From the NCBI RefSeq assembly GCF_009789075.1, contig NZ_WNXQ01000004.1, positions 62,001 to 126,000 on the forward strand: a stretch of 64,000 nt of DNA, given 5' to 3'. Source of the stretch: Pseudooceanicola pacificus. GTDB taxonomy: Bacteria; Pseudomonadota; Alphaproteobacteria; Rhodobacterales; Rhodobacteraceae. This document shows, in pieces, positions 7,921 through 16,675 of this stretch. Within the stretch, counting starts at the first letter, position 1, and each line of letters begins with the position of its first letter. A program made the translations under genes and the position numbers. The notes below the pieces were generated by a model. The model saw only the letters and a program-made list of their open reading frames with translations, had not been told where the DNA came from and searched no databases.

Positions 7921-9522
7921 ATGACGACCGTGCCGATTACACGTCCCGACCAATCCGCCGCCGAACGCCGCGTCGCCATCGAGTCCACAGATCTGCCCCG
8001 CACGGTCCCGCACCTTCTGGACATGGCCGCAGCGGAGTCCGCTGACAAAATTCTGTGGGAGTTCTTCGACGAAGGTACGGAGGCCTCTTATCGCCGGGTC
8101 CGCGACGACAGCCTGAGGTATGGCGCGCTGTTCGCCGCCTTGGGCATCTGGCGCGGGGACCGTGTCGCCGTCATGTTGCCGAACGTGCCGGAGATGCCGC
8201 TGACATGGCTCGGCCTGGGCCGGATCGGGGCCGTGATGGTGCCGGTCAACACCCGCTATTCGGCAAGGGAGCTCGCCTATGTCGTGGAAGACTCCGGTGC
8301 GCGGCTGCTGCTCATCCACGAAGACCTGACCGATGTCCTCGCCGATGGCGATCTGGCCGCAGAGGTCGTCATCGTCGGCGGGGCGGAGTGGGAAAAGCGG
8401 CTGACGACGGCCAATCCTGCCGCCTGTCCGTCGCCTGCGCTCGACCGGGACGACCTGCTCAATATCCAGTACACCTCAGGCACGACGGGCCTGCCCAAGG
8501 GATGCCTGCTGTCGCATCGCTACTGGCTGACGACCGGGCTTGTGAACGCTTGGCGCGACGGTCGGCGCTTCGGCCGGATCCTGGCCACAACGCCCTTCAG
8601 CTACATGGATCCGCAGTGGCTTCTGCTGATGGCGATGTATCAGCGCGGCACCCTCGTGGTCGGCCGGAGGCAGAGCGCGACGAAATTCTCGCGCTGGCTG
8701 TCGGAACACCGGATCGAATTCTGCCTCTTCCCCGAGGCTGCCAGCAAGCAGCCCCCCGCGCCGCACGATGCCGACAACCCGGTGATCCGCGCCAATATCT
8801 ACGGTGTCCGTCCCTCGGCCCATGCCGAAATCGAGGCGCGTTATGACCTGACCGCGCGGGAAGCCTTTGGGATGACGGAAATCGGCTCCGGCCTCTACAT
8901 GCCGATGGAAGCGGAGGACATGATCGGGTCGGGCAGCTGCGGCATCGCCTCGCCGTTCCGGGAAACGCGCATCGTGGACGAGGCGGGCCGCGACCTGCCG
9001 GACGGCGAAATCGGCGAACTGCTGATCCGCGGCCCCGGCATGTTTCAGGGCTATTACCGGAACGACGAGGCGACGGCGGCCGCGCTTAGGGACGGCTGGT
9101 TTCACACCGGCGATCTGTTCCGCCGCGACGCGCGCGGGTTCCATTTCATCGTGGGACGCAAGAAGGACATGATCCGCCGCTCCGGCGAGAACATCGCCTG
9201 CCGCGAGGTCGAGGCGGTGCTGCGCGACATGGACCAGATCGAGGAAGTGGCCCTGATCGCCGTTCCCGACGACATGCGCGGCGAGGAGGCCAAGGCCTAT
9301 CTTACCCTGCAGAACGGCCACGTGCCGGATGCGGATCTGATCGACCGGATCGTCGCCTATGCCGACGGCCGCCTCGCCGCGTTCAAGATCCCCCGATACT
9401 TCGAATTCATCGACACGATGCCGCGCACCACCTCGTTCAAGGTGGCCAAGGCCGATCTGGTCAAGGCGCGGACCGACCACAGGGTCGGCGCCTTCGACCG
9501 CGTCGACCGGGTCTGGCGCTGA
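7921..9522 (+). CDS. acyl-CoA ligase (AMP-forming, ANL superfamily)
   Basis: About 533 residues. The A3 P-loop YTSGTTGLPKG, A5 FGMTEIGSG, A7 HTGD, A8 VGRKKDMIRRSGENI and the A10 region with a lysine (TTSFKVAKADL) are all present, so adenylation and thioester formation should work. Unusual segments YMDPQW and FPEAAS recur in the ligase at 21617-23284, which looks like a close paralogue. I chose ATG 7921. An in-frame GTG at 7885 would add 12 residues and neither has a perfect ribosome site. It leads a rightward unit with the amidohydrolase-like and amidase genes, opposite the ABC importer. Confidence 0.93.
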   Translation: MTTVPITRPDQSAAERRVAIESTDLPRTVPHLLDMAAAESADKILWEFFDEGTEASYRRVRDDSLRYGALFAALGIWRGDRVAVMLPNVPEMPLTWLGLGRIGAVMVPVNTRYSARELAYVVEDSGARLLLIHEDLTDVLADGDLAAEVVIVGGAEWEKRLTTANPAACPSPALDRDDLLNIQYTSGTTGLPKGCLLSHRYWLTTGLVNAWRDGRRFGRILATTPFSYMDPQWLLLMAMYQRGTLVVGRRQSATKFSRWLSEHRIEFCLFPEAASKQPPAPHDADNPVIRANIYGVRPSAHAEIEARYDLTAREAFGMTEIGSGLYMPMEAEDMIGSGSCGIASPFRETRIVDEAGRDLPDGEIGELLIRGPGMFQGYYRNDEATAAALRDGWFHTGDLFRRDARGFHFIVGRKKDMIRRSGENIACREVEAVLRDMDQIEEVALIAVPDDMRGEEAKAYLTLQNGHVPDADLIDRIVAYADGRLAAFKIPRYFEFIDTMPRTTSFKVAKADLVKARTDHRVGAFDRVDRVWR

Positions 9523-9532
9523 AAGGATACTC

Positions 9533-10381
9533 ATGATCATCGACTATGGCGCGACGCCCCCGATCAAGACACTCTCGCTTGGCGATGGCAGCCATCTCAC
9601 CAATTACCGGCGGGTCTACGCCTCGTCCGAAAAGGCCGCCGCGCGGGGCGAGGTCGACCTGGATGAATGGTTCGCCGAATGCGACAGTGCCGGGATTGGA
9701 CTGACCGTGATCAAGGCCCGCGACGTGGAAACGACCTTTGGCGGGCGTGTGACAAACGAAGCGGTGGCCGAAGCGGTCGCCGCCCATCCCGGGCGGTTCA
9801 TCGGTTTTGCGGGCGTCGATCCCAACAAGGGCATGACCGCCGTTCGCGAGCTTGAGCATGCGGTGACACATCTCGGCCTGCGGGGCCTCAACCTGCAGTG
9901 CTTCGAAAACCGCCTCGCGATCGACGACCGCCGGATGTATCCGCTCTATGCCAAGTGTATCGAGCTCGACATCCCGGTGAACATCCATGTGGGCGTGAAC
10001 TTCTCGCTCAAATCCTCGCCGGATTTCGGCCGGCCCGAGATGCTTGACCGGGTGCTCTGCGACTTTCCCGAACTGCGCGTCTGCGCCGCCCCGCCCGGCT
10101 GGCCCTGGGTGCAGGAGCTTCTGTCGGTCGCCTGGCGCCACCCCAACCTGTGGATCGGCCTGGTCGCGATGCGGCCCAAGCTGCTGAACGTCGACCATTC
10201 CGGCTACGGCCCCCTGCTGCAGTACGGGCGCACCGTGCTCAAGGATCGCATGATCGCGGGCACGGCCTGGCCGATGCAGCCCATGCAGCGCGTGATCGAG
10301 GAGATCCGCGCGCTGCCCGTCGAACCCGAGATCGCGGATCGCTGGCTGGGCGGCAATGCCAGGGCTTTTCTGCGGCTCTGA
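9533..10381 (+). CDS. amidohydrolase-2 family homologue lacking most metal ligands
   Basis: The 282-residue protein has the TIM-barrel amidohydrolase_2 layout (GFAGVDPNKG, GLRGLNLQ, PVNIHVGV, GWPWVQELL, GTAWP, GGNARAF). However, the usual D-x-H-x-H at strand 1 reads DYGAT (residues 4-8). The usual A-x-H-x-GWPW histidine is replaced by proline (AAPPGWPW, residue 187), and the usual GTDWP aspartate is alanine (GTAWP, residue 245). Only His152 remains. The frame is intact and well coded, so this is not an ordinary pseudogene. It starts 10 bp after the ligase. It may be a non-metal enzyme, a decarboxylase-like relative or a non-catalytic partner. The start ATG 9533 has GAAAGGA upstream. Confidence 0.8.
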   Translation: MIIDYGATPPIKTLSLGDGSHLTNYRRVYASSEKAAARGEVDLDEWFAECDSAGIGLTVIKARDVETTFGGRVTNEAVAEAVAAHPGRFIGFAGVDPNKGMTAVRELEHAVTHLGLRGLNLQCFENRLAIDDRRMYPLYAKCIELDIPVNIHVGVNFSLKSSPDFGRPEMLDRVLCDFPELRVCAAPPGWPWVQELLSVAWRHPNLWIGLVAMRPKLLNVDHSGYGPLLQYGRTVLKDRMIAGTAWPMQPMQRVIEEIRALPVEPEIADRWLGGNARAFLRL

Positions 10382-10438
10382 ACGGCTGGCGTCCGCAAGA
10401 CCAAGCGCTAGGGTGACCTGATATGGGGAGGACCAAGA

Positions 10439-11872
10439 ATGACCGATGATGAACTCTGCCGGATGACGGCAACCGATCTGCTGCCCGCGCTCCGCGCGGG
10501 CGAGGTCAAGGCGGCCCGGCTGATGCGCGCCGTGCTCGACCGGATCGAACGGCTGGACACACAGACCAATGGCATCGCCCATGTCGATCCGGAGGCCGCG
10601 ATGGCCGAGGCGGAGGCCCGGGATGCCGCACTGGCCGGGGGCGGAACGCCCGGCGCGCTGCAGGGCATACCGGTCACGGCCAAGGACCTGCTGAAGATGA
10701 AGGGCCTGCCGGTGGAAATGGGGTCCTTTGCCTACAAGGGCGTGATCGCCGACGCGGATGCAGAAGCGATCGCCCGGCTGCGCCGGGCCGGGGCCATCCC
10801 CTTTGCCAAGACCGCCACCCCGGAATTCGGCCACAAGGTGCTGGCGGACAGTCCGACCAACGGCGTCAGCCGCAATCCCTGGGACCTCAGCCGCAGCTGC
10901 GGCGGGTCTTCGGGCGGGTCGGGGATCGGGGCCTCCATGGGCTTCGGCCCGCTGCATGTTTCCTCCGACGGGGCCGGATCGGGGCGCATTCCCGCCTCGG
11001 CCTGCGGTGTGACCGGGATCAAGGCCACATGGGGTGCGATTCCGCATGAGACGACGACGGATGTCTTCGGCTCCTTCACCTGCATCGGCGTGATGGCGCG
11101 CTGCGTCTCGGACCTGGCACTGGGCCTGAACGCGATGAAGGGACCGGACCGCCGCGATCCCTGGACCTTCGGTGGCACGGCGGATCCGATCTCGCTGCCC
11201 GGGGATCCCGTTGCGGCGCTCAGGGGGCTGAAAATCCGCGTCGTCATGCGCACCGTGAACGACTGGGTCGATCCCGAGATCGAAGCCGCCGTCCGGGCCG
11301 CGGTCGACGCCCTCGTCGACGCCGGGGCGCAGGATGTGGGCGTGATCGAGGACCCGGTCTACGACAACACAAGCGCATTGGTCTACATGCGCGCCTATCA
11401 GTACGCCCGCTTCGGCCACCTTCTGGACAAGCACGGCGACCGGATGGACCGGACCGCGCGGATGTCCCTGACGCCCGGCCCGCAGCACACCTACGATATC
11501 CTCGCCCGCGCGATGAAGGCGCGGACCGACATCTTCCACGAGGTGGAGCGTCAGTTCGACGGCGCGGATATCTACGTCACGCCAACCATCGCGACACCGT
11601 CGCTTCCGGCCGATCAGAAACAGGACGAGCCGCTGATCGTCGACGGGGTGGAACGTGGTCCGCTGCGCGAGGCATGGTATCCCTATACCGTACCGCAGAA
11701 TGCCAGCGGTCACCCGGCGATGTCGGTCCCGGTGGGCATGTCCAGCGGCGGCATCCCGATCGGAATGCAGATCGTCGGCCCGTGGCACAGCGAGGCCCGG
11801 CTTCTGGCGGTCGCCGCCGCGGTGGAACGCCTGATGCCCTGGGCCGACAGATGGCCGCCCGCCGCGCGCTGA
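10439..11872 (+). CDS. amidase signature family hydrolase
   Basis: This 477-residue protein carries the Ser-cisSer-Lys triad of amidase signature enzymes: Lys82 in VTAKDLL, the GGSSGG serine loop at about 155-160, and the nucleophile Ser181 in DGAGSGRIPAS. It should hydrolyse a carboxamide or related amide to acid and amine. Relatives include indoleacetamide hydrolase, aryl acylamidases and GatA, and the lack of a Gat partner argues for a catabolic role. The start has AGGACCAAG upstream. It follows the amidohydrolase homologue by 57 bp and could release the acid that the upstream ligase activates. Confidence 0.9.
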   Translation: MTDDELCRMTATDLLPALRAGEVKAARLMRAVLDRIERLDTQTNGIAHVDPEAAMAEAEARDAALAGGGTPGALQGIPVTAKDLLKMKGLPVEMGSFAYKGVIADADAEAIARLRRAGAIPFAKTATPEFGHKVLADSPTNGVSRNPWDLSRSCGGSSGGSGIGASMGFGPLHVSSDGAGSGRIPASACGVTGIKATWGAIPHETTTDVFGSFTCIGVMARCVSDLALGLNAMKGPDRRDPWTFGGTADPISLPGDPVAALRGLKIRVVMRTVNDWVDPEIEAAVRAAVDALVDAGAQDVGVIEDPVYDNTSALVYMRAYQYARFGHLLDKHGDRMDRTARMSLTPGPQHTYDILARAMKARTDIFHEVERQFDGADIYVTPTIATPSLPADQKQDEPLIVDGVERGPLREAWYPYTVPQNASGHPAMSVPVGMSSGGIPIGMQIVGPWHSEARLLAVAAAVERLMPWADRWPPAAR

Positions 11873-11973
11873 ACCGGTTGCGCACCAGTCCGGCCCGGGT
11901 CTTGGCCCAGGTCGGGAAAATCTTTGTATCTCAGCGGTCTGCCGTTACAATCGGATGACGGAGAGCGGACAAG

Positions 11974-12945
11974 ATGCGGATCACACACAGACAGCTGGAA
12001 GCCTTCATCCAGTTCATGGAAACCGGCACGGTCACGGCGGCGGCAGAGCGGATGTTTGTGACCCAGCCCGCCATGAGCAAGATGCTGGCCGGGCTTGAAA
12101 TCGACCTCGACCTGACGCTCTTTCACCGCGAGAAACGCCGCCTGATCCCGACGGACGAGGCGCGGCTGCTGTACAAGGAGGTGCGGCGGCTCTTTGCCTC
12201 GCTGGCCGACGTGGAACGCTTTGCCGAGGACCTGCGCACGTTCCGGACCGGTGAGTTGCGGATCATCACTGCCTCGACCATCGGGCTGACGCTGGTCGCG
12301 GATGCGCTGGCGGAGTTCTCGAAAGAGAACCCGGATGTCGACGTGCTCATGGACATGTCCTCCAACGTGGGCCCGGATGTGCTGGCCGCGAATGTGGACA
12401 TCGGGTTTTCCGTCACCCAGTTGCAGCACCCGGCCCTGAAGATCGAACCGTTGTTGCATGCGAATTCGGTCTGCATCGTGTCAAAGGATCACCGTCTGGC
12501 CGGGCGCAGCCGCGTCGGGCCGAAGGATTTCGAGAACGAGGAGTTCATTTCCTTCACCCGTGACAGCCGCATGCGGCACATCACCGACGGCGTTTTCGAA
12601 CAGTACAGGGTGATCCGGAAGATGCGGATCGAGGTTTTCGCTTCTGCCGAGGCCAACGCGCTCGTCTCGCGCGGGGTCGGCGTCGCGATTGTGGAACCGC
12701 TCGGCGTGCGGCAGCGGTTCTGGCCGGATGTGGTGGCCATTCCCTTCGATCCGGCGATCGAATTCACGTTTTCCGCCTTTCGACCCCGCGACCGCATCGC
12801 CTCGCCCCTGGCGAACCGGTTCATGCAAATGCTGCGTCGGCAGATCGTCGACATGCATGCGGGCACGTCCTATCTGCCCGACTGGATGGAGGTGCGGCTT
12901 CCCGGCCAGGCGCGGATCGCCGAGACGCAGAACAGATCCGGTTGA
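11974..12945 (+). CDS. LysR family transcriptional regulator
   Basis: The 323-residue protein begins with the LysR winged helix-turn-helix (TVTAAAERMFVTQPAMSKMLAGLE, about 17-40) and continues into a two-subdomain effector-binding fold (LRIITASTIGLTLV). It lies 101 bp after the amidase on the same strand and tail-to-tail with the aldolase-like gene, with one base between the stops. It is the obvious candidate regulator of the 2459-11872 importer/ligase module. LysR proteins usually bind a small catabolic intermediate. Regulation of the dipeptide-type operon next door is an alternative. Confidence 0.93.
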   Translation: MRITHRQLEAFIQFMETGTVTAAAERMFVTQPAMSKMLAGLEIDLDLTLFHREKRRLIPTDEARLLYKEVRRLFASLADVERFAEDLRTFRTGELRIITASTIGLTLVADALAEFSKENPDVDVLMDMSSNVGPDVLAANVDIGFSVTQLQHPALKIEPLLHANSVCIVSKDHRLAGRSRVGPKDFENEEFISFTRDSRMRHITDGVFEQYRVIRKMRIEVFASAEANALVSRGVGVAIVEPLGVRQRFWPDVVAIPFDPAIEFTFSAFRPRDRIASPLANRFMQMLRRQIVDMHAGTSYLPDWMEVRLPGQARIAETQNRSG

Positions 12946-12946
12946 G

Positions 12947-14002
12947 CTAGGCGCCCCCTGCCCGCGCGGCGCGCAGTGCGGCATCGACATCTTCCACAGT
13001 CGTGTCGAAGGCGGTGACAAGACGTGCCCGCACCATGCCATCGCCGTCCGGACGCGCCGAATAGCGCACGCCGGCGGCCCTCATTGCGGCATCCACGGTC
13101 CGGCCGAATCGGGCGAAGACCATGTTCCCATCAACACGGTTGAGGACGGCGACCTCCGGGAGCGCGGCCAGACCCTCGGCCAGCCGCGTCGCGGTCGCAT
13201 TGGCCCGCGCCGCCAGGCGCAGCCACAGCCCGTCGCCGAACATGGCCTCGATCTGGGCAGAGACGACGCGCGTCTTTGACAGCAGGTGACCGCCCCGCTT
13301 TCGCCGGTAGCCAAAGTCCCGCGCCAGTTGAGGATCGAAAAAGATCACCGCCTCTGCCCCCAGGCCGCCGTTCTTGGTCGCGCCAAGGGACAGGACGTCC
13401 ACACCGGCGCGCCAGCTTGCATCTGCCGGGGTGCAACCGAGATAGGCAACGGCATTGGCAAATCGCGCCCCGTCCATATGCACGCGCAGGCCCGCCCAAT
13501 GGGCAACTGCGCTGAGTGCGGCGACCTCTGCCGGCGAATAGGCCGCACCGAGTTCGCTGATCTGAGCGATGGAAAGTGCGGCGGGCTGGACCGCATGGAC
13601 ATCCCCCGCGCGGCCGCCGGTCAATGCCCGGTCCAGCGTCCCCGGATCGACCAGCCCGTCGGCATGATCCAAAAGACGCAGTGTCGCGCCGCCGGTAAAG
13701 AACCCCGGCGCGCCGCATTCGTCCACGTCCAGATGGGCCGATCGCGCGGCATAGACCGACCCCCAGGGCGGACAGATCGTTGCCAGCGCCAGCGCATTCG
13801 CCGCTGTGCCGGTCGCAACGAAAAAGACCTCTGCCTCGGGTGCCTCGAAGAGTTGGCGGATCACCTCGACCGCCCGGGCCGTGACCGCGTCATGGCCATA
13901 GCTCCGGTCCCGGCCCTTCTGCGCGGCGATCATGGCTGTCAGCACCTCGGGCGCGGCCCCGGCGCAATTGTCGGACATGAAATCCGGGGTCGGCGCTGTC
14001 AC
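12947..14002 (-). CDS. PLP-dependent threonine aldolase/beta-eliminating lyase-like protein (GTG start)
   Basis: About 351 residues of fold-type I PLP enzyme. It shows MSDNCAGAAPEV at the N-terminus, VATGTAANALAL for phosphate binding, HMDGARFANA with the cofactor-contacting Asp, and SLGATKNGGLGAEA containing the Schiff-base lysine. These fit low-specificity L-threonine aldolase, which cleaves threonine to glycine and acetaldehyde and accepts other beta-hydroxy amino acids. An upstream frame extension to 14158 is spurious. The GTG at 14002 overlaps the ABC ATPase stop as GTGA, indicating translational coupling. Its place at the end of a peptide-type importer operon suggests it works on an amino acid released from the import. 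Confidence 0.85.
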   Translation of the reverse strand: MTAPTPDFMSDNCAGAAPEVLTAMIAAQKGRDRSYGHDAVTARAVEVIRQLFEAPEAEVFFVATGTAANALALATICPPWGSVYAARSAHLDVDECGAPGFFTGGATLRLLDHADGLVDPGTLDRALTGGRAGDVHAVQPAALSIAQISELGAAYSPAEVAALSAVAHWAGLRVHMDGARFANAVAYLGCTPADASWRAGVDVLSLGATKNGGLGAEAVIFFDPQLARDFGYRRKRGGHLLSKTRVVSAQIEAMFGDGLWLRLAARANATATRLAEGLAALPEVAVLNRVDGNMVFARFGRTVDAAMRAAGVRYSARPDGDGMVRARLVTAFDTTVEDVDAALRAARAGGA

Positions 14003-15732
14003 CGCTTGCCCGCCCGGGTGCGGTCCTCCTGCCCCAGCACCCGCGGCATCAGCGCCAGAAGCTCTGCCGTATAGGGATGCTGCGGCGCCTCGAACAGCTG
14101 CTCGGCGGGCGCAAGTTCGACCAGTTCGCCCGCTTTCATCACCCCGATCCGGTCGCACATCTGGCGGATCACGGGCAGGTCGTGGCTGATGAACAGAAGC
14201 GTCAGGCCCAGCTCGTCCTGAAGGTTCTTGAGCAGGTTGAGGATCTGCGCCTGGATCGACACGTCCAGAGCCGAGGTCGGTTCGTCACAGATCAGGAAGC
14301 GCGGGCGCGTGGCCAGGGCGCGCGCGATGGAGATCCGTTGACGCTGCCCGCCTGAGAACTCGTGCGGATAGCGGTTCGCCGCCTCGGCGCCGAGGCCGAC
14401 ATGATCCAGTAGGTCCGCGACAATGCCGTCCGCCTCGGCTTGGCCAGAGGCAAGGCGATGGTGGCGTATCGGTTCACTGACAATGTCGCTGACGCGCTTG
14501 CGACGATTCAGAGACGAAAAAGGATCCTGAAAGATCATCTGGATCTGCTGACGCATCGCGGGCGAGATCGGGCGCGCCTCCGGTCCCGCGATCTCTGTCC
14601 CGTCGTAGCGGATGCGCCCGTAGCTTGGATCGTAAAGCCCGGCGATCATCCGGGCCACGGTCGATTTCCCCGACCCGCTTTCCCCGACCAGGCCAAAGGT
14701 CTCCCCCCGCCGGATGTCGAAACTGACATCGCGCACGGCCGTGAAACTGCGCCGCCACGCGGGAATTATGGACCGGTTCTGAGCAAAACGCATGGTCAGG
14801 TGGTCGACCTGCACCAGCGCCTGGCCTGTCGTGTCGCCCGCGCCGGACCGACGGCCCAGCCAGTGCGTGCCAAGGTCGATGACCGTCCGGTCCGCGCGGT
14901 CCGCCCCGGCCTCGTGGTAATCGAGCTGGGGAAACCGGTCCAGCCGGACATCGGCGCGCGGCACCGCTCCCAGCAGGCTCTTGCTGTAGGCGTGGCCCGG
15001 ATGGCCCAGCACATCACCCGTCCGTCCGGTTTCCACCACCCGGCCCCGGTACATGACCGCCACCCGGTCCGTGACTTCTGAGATGACGCCCATGTCATGG
15101 GTGATGAAGATCGCACCCAGGTTCCGGTCACGGCAGAGCCTGCGCAACAGCGAGAGGATCTGCGCCTGCACAGACACGTCGAGCGCCGTCGTCGGTTCGT
15201 CGCAGATCAGCAGGTCGGGATCGGCACAGAGCGCAAGGGTGATCACCACCCGCTGGCGCATCCCGCCAGAGAACTGGTGGGGGTATGCGTTCAGACGGCC
15301 CTCCGGGTCAGGAATGCCGACCTCTCGCAGCAGCTCGACCGCGCGGGTCATGGCCTGCGTATGGGACATGTCGCTGTGACGGCAGATGGTTTCGGCGATC
15401 TGGTCGCCGATGGTCAGCAGCGGGTTCAGGCTGGTCATCGGGTCCTGAAAGATCATGCCGATCCTTCGGCCTCTGATGCGGCGCATCTCCGGCTCGGACA
15501 GCTGGTCGATGCGCTGGCCGTCGAACCAGACTTCCCCGCCGGCAATGCGTCCGGGCGGTTCAAGCAGGCCAATGACGGCATTGCCGATGGTGGACTTTCC
15601 TGCGCCGGATTCCCCGACGACGCCAAGGATCTCTCCACGCTCCACGCTCAGGTCGATGCCGCGCACCGCCTCGACCGTACCCCGGCGGGTATCGAAGTGG
15701 ATTTTCAGGTCTTTGAGGTCAAGAAGGCTCAT
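13999..15732 (-). CDS. dipeptide/nickel-type ABC transporter, fused double ATP-binding protein
   Basis: A 577-residue fusion of two DppD/DppF-like ATPase domains. Domain 1 has GESGAGKS, FSGGMRQR and LLICDEPTTALD. Domain 2 (from about residue 310) has GESGSGKS, FSGGQRQR and FLICDEPTSALD. Each carries its own oligopeptide-type C-terminal extension. Fusion of the two halves is common (GsiA-like) and ensures a 1:1 heterodimer. It follows the DppC-like permease by 4 bp. The stop overlaps the aldolase start. Confidence 0.94.
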   Translation of the reverse strand: MSLLDLKDLKIHFDTRRGTVEAVRGIDLSVERGEILGVVGESGAGKSTIGNAVIGLLEPPGRIAGGEVWFDGQRIDQLSEPEMRRIRGRRIGMIFQDPMTSLNPLLTIGDQIAETICRHSDMSHTQAMTRAVELLREVGIPDPEGRLNAYPHQFSGGMRQRVVITLALCADPDLLICDEPTTALDVSVQAQILSLLRRLCRDRNLGAIFITHDMGVISEVTDRVAVMYRGRVVETGRTGDVLGHPGHAYSKSLLGAVPRADVRLDRFPQLDYHEAGADRADRTVIDLGTHWLGRRSGAGDTTGQALVQVDHLTMRFAQNRSIIPAWRRSFTAVRDVSFDIRRGETFGLVGESGSGKSTVARMIAGLYDPSYGRIRYDGTEIAGPEARPISPAMRQQIQMIFQDPFSSLNRRKRVSDIVSEPIRHHRLASGQAEADGIVADLLDHVGLGAEAANRYPHEFSGGQRQRISIARALATRPRFLICDEPTSALDVSIQAQILNLLKNLQDELGLTLLFISHDLPVIRQMCDRIGVMKAGELVELAPAEQLFEAPQHPYTAELLALMPRVLGQEDRTRAGKR

Positions 15733-15736
15733 CAGG

Positions 15737-16675
15737 TCATCCCAGTGTCGGGTTCAGCGCGTCGCGCATCCAGTCGCCCACGAGGTTCACCGTCAGGACG
15801 AGAAGGGCGAGGGCCACGCCCGGAAAGATCGTGATCCACCAGGCGCCGGAGAACAGGTAATTGGTGCCGTCGTTGATCAGCGTCCCGAGGGACGGCTGCG
15901 TCGCCGGAACACCCACGCCGAGGAAACTGAGCGTCGCCTCGGTCAGGATCGCGCCGGACAGGTTGAGCGTGGCGATGACGAGGATCGGGCCCATCACATT
16001 GGGCAGGATGTGCCGGAACATAATCGCCAGCTGGCCGATGCCGATCAGCCGGGCGGCCAGAACGTATTCTTGCCCCCGCTCCACCATTGTGGAGGCGCGC
16101 ACGGCCCGCGCGAACTGCACCCAGTTGGACAGGCCGATCGACAGGATCAGGACCAGGATCGCCACCTTGTCCATCGTCGAAGGCGGCGCGACCGCGCGCA
16201 GGATTCCGTTGATCAGCAGCGCGACAAGGATCGTCGGCAGGGACAGCTGGACCTCGGCGATCCGCATGATGATCGCGTCGATCAGCCCGCCCCGGTAGCC
16301 GGCGATCAGTCCGAGCGTGACACCGATCAGAAGCGACAGGGCCACGCTGACGACGCCGATGAAGATGGACATGCGGCTGCCGTAGAGGATCGTCGACAGG
16401 ATGCCGCGGCCGATGGCGTCGGTGCCCAGCAGGAATCGGGTGTCGCCCCCTTCCTCCCACGAGGGGGGAAGCATCGAGTCGAAGATGTCGATCGACCCCA
16501 TGTCATAGGGATTGTGCGGCGCGACGAGGGATGCTCCGACCGAGGCGAGGATCATCAGCAGCGCCACCACGGCGGCGGCCACGGTCACCGGCGAGGACAG
16601 GAAGCTGATCGCCAGGTCGCTGTGCCGGATGCGATGCCAGCGCGACGGGACGGGCTTGGACAGGGTCTCAGGCAT
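15737..16675 (-). CDS. dipeptide-type ABC transporter permease, DppC-like
   Basis: This 312-residue membrane protein has an N-terminal cytoplasmic tail, a first helix (VTVAAAVVALLMILASVGA), a long periplasmic loop (HNPYDMG..LLGTDAIGRGILS, the DppC hallmark) and five further helices. The EAA loop reads EYVLAARLIGIGQLAIMFRH. The start overlaps the DppB-like gene by 8 bp, so the two are coupled. It forms the translocation pore with the DppB partner. Confidence 0.94.
   Translation of the reverse strand: MPETLSKPVPSRWHRIRHSDLAISFLSSPVTVAAAVVALLMILASVGASLVAPHNPYDMGSIDIFDSMLPPSWEEGGDTRFLLGTDAIGRGILSTILYGSRMSIFIGVVSVALSLLIGVTLGLIAGYRGGLIDAIIMRIAEVQLSLPTILVALLINGILRAVAPPSTMDKVAILVLILSIGLSNWVQFARAVRASTMVERGQEYVLAARLIGIGQLAIMFRHILPNVMGPILVIATLNLSGAILTEATLSFLGVGVPATQPSLGTLINDGTNYLFSGAWWITIFPGVALALLVLTVNLVGDWMRDALNPTLG

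Noticed and set aside
9461-11788. 775-codon open frame on the minus strand opposite the amidohydrolase-like and amidase genes
   Set aside because: Residue content is His/Arg/Gly-rich nonsense with no domain; the plus-strand genes explain the sequence. Long antisense frames are routine in G+C-rich DNA.
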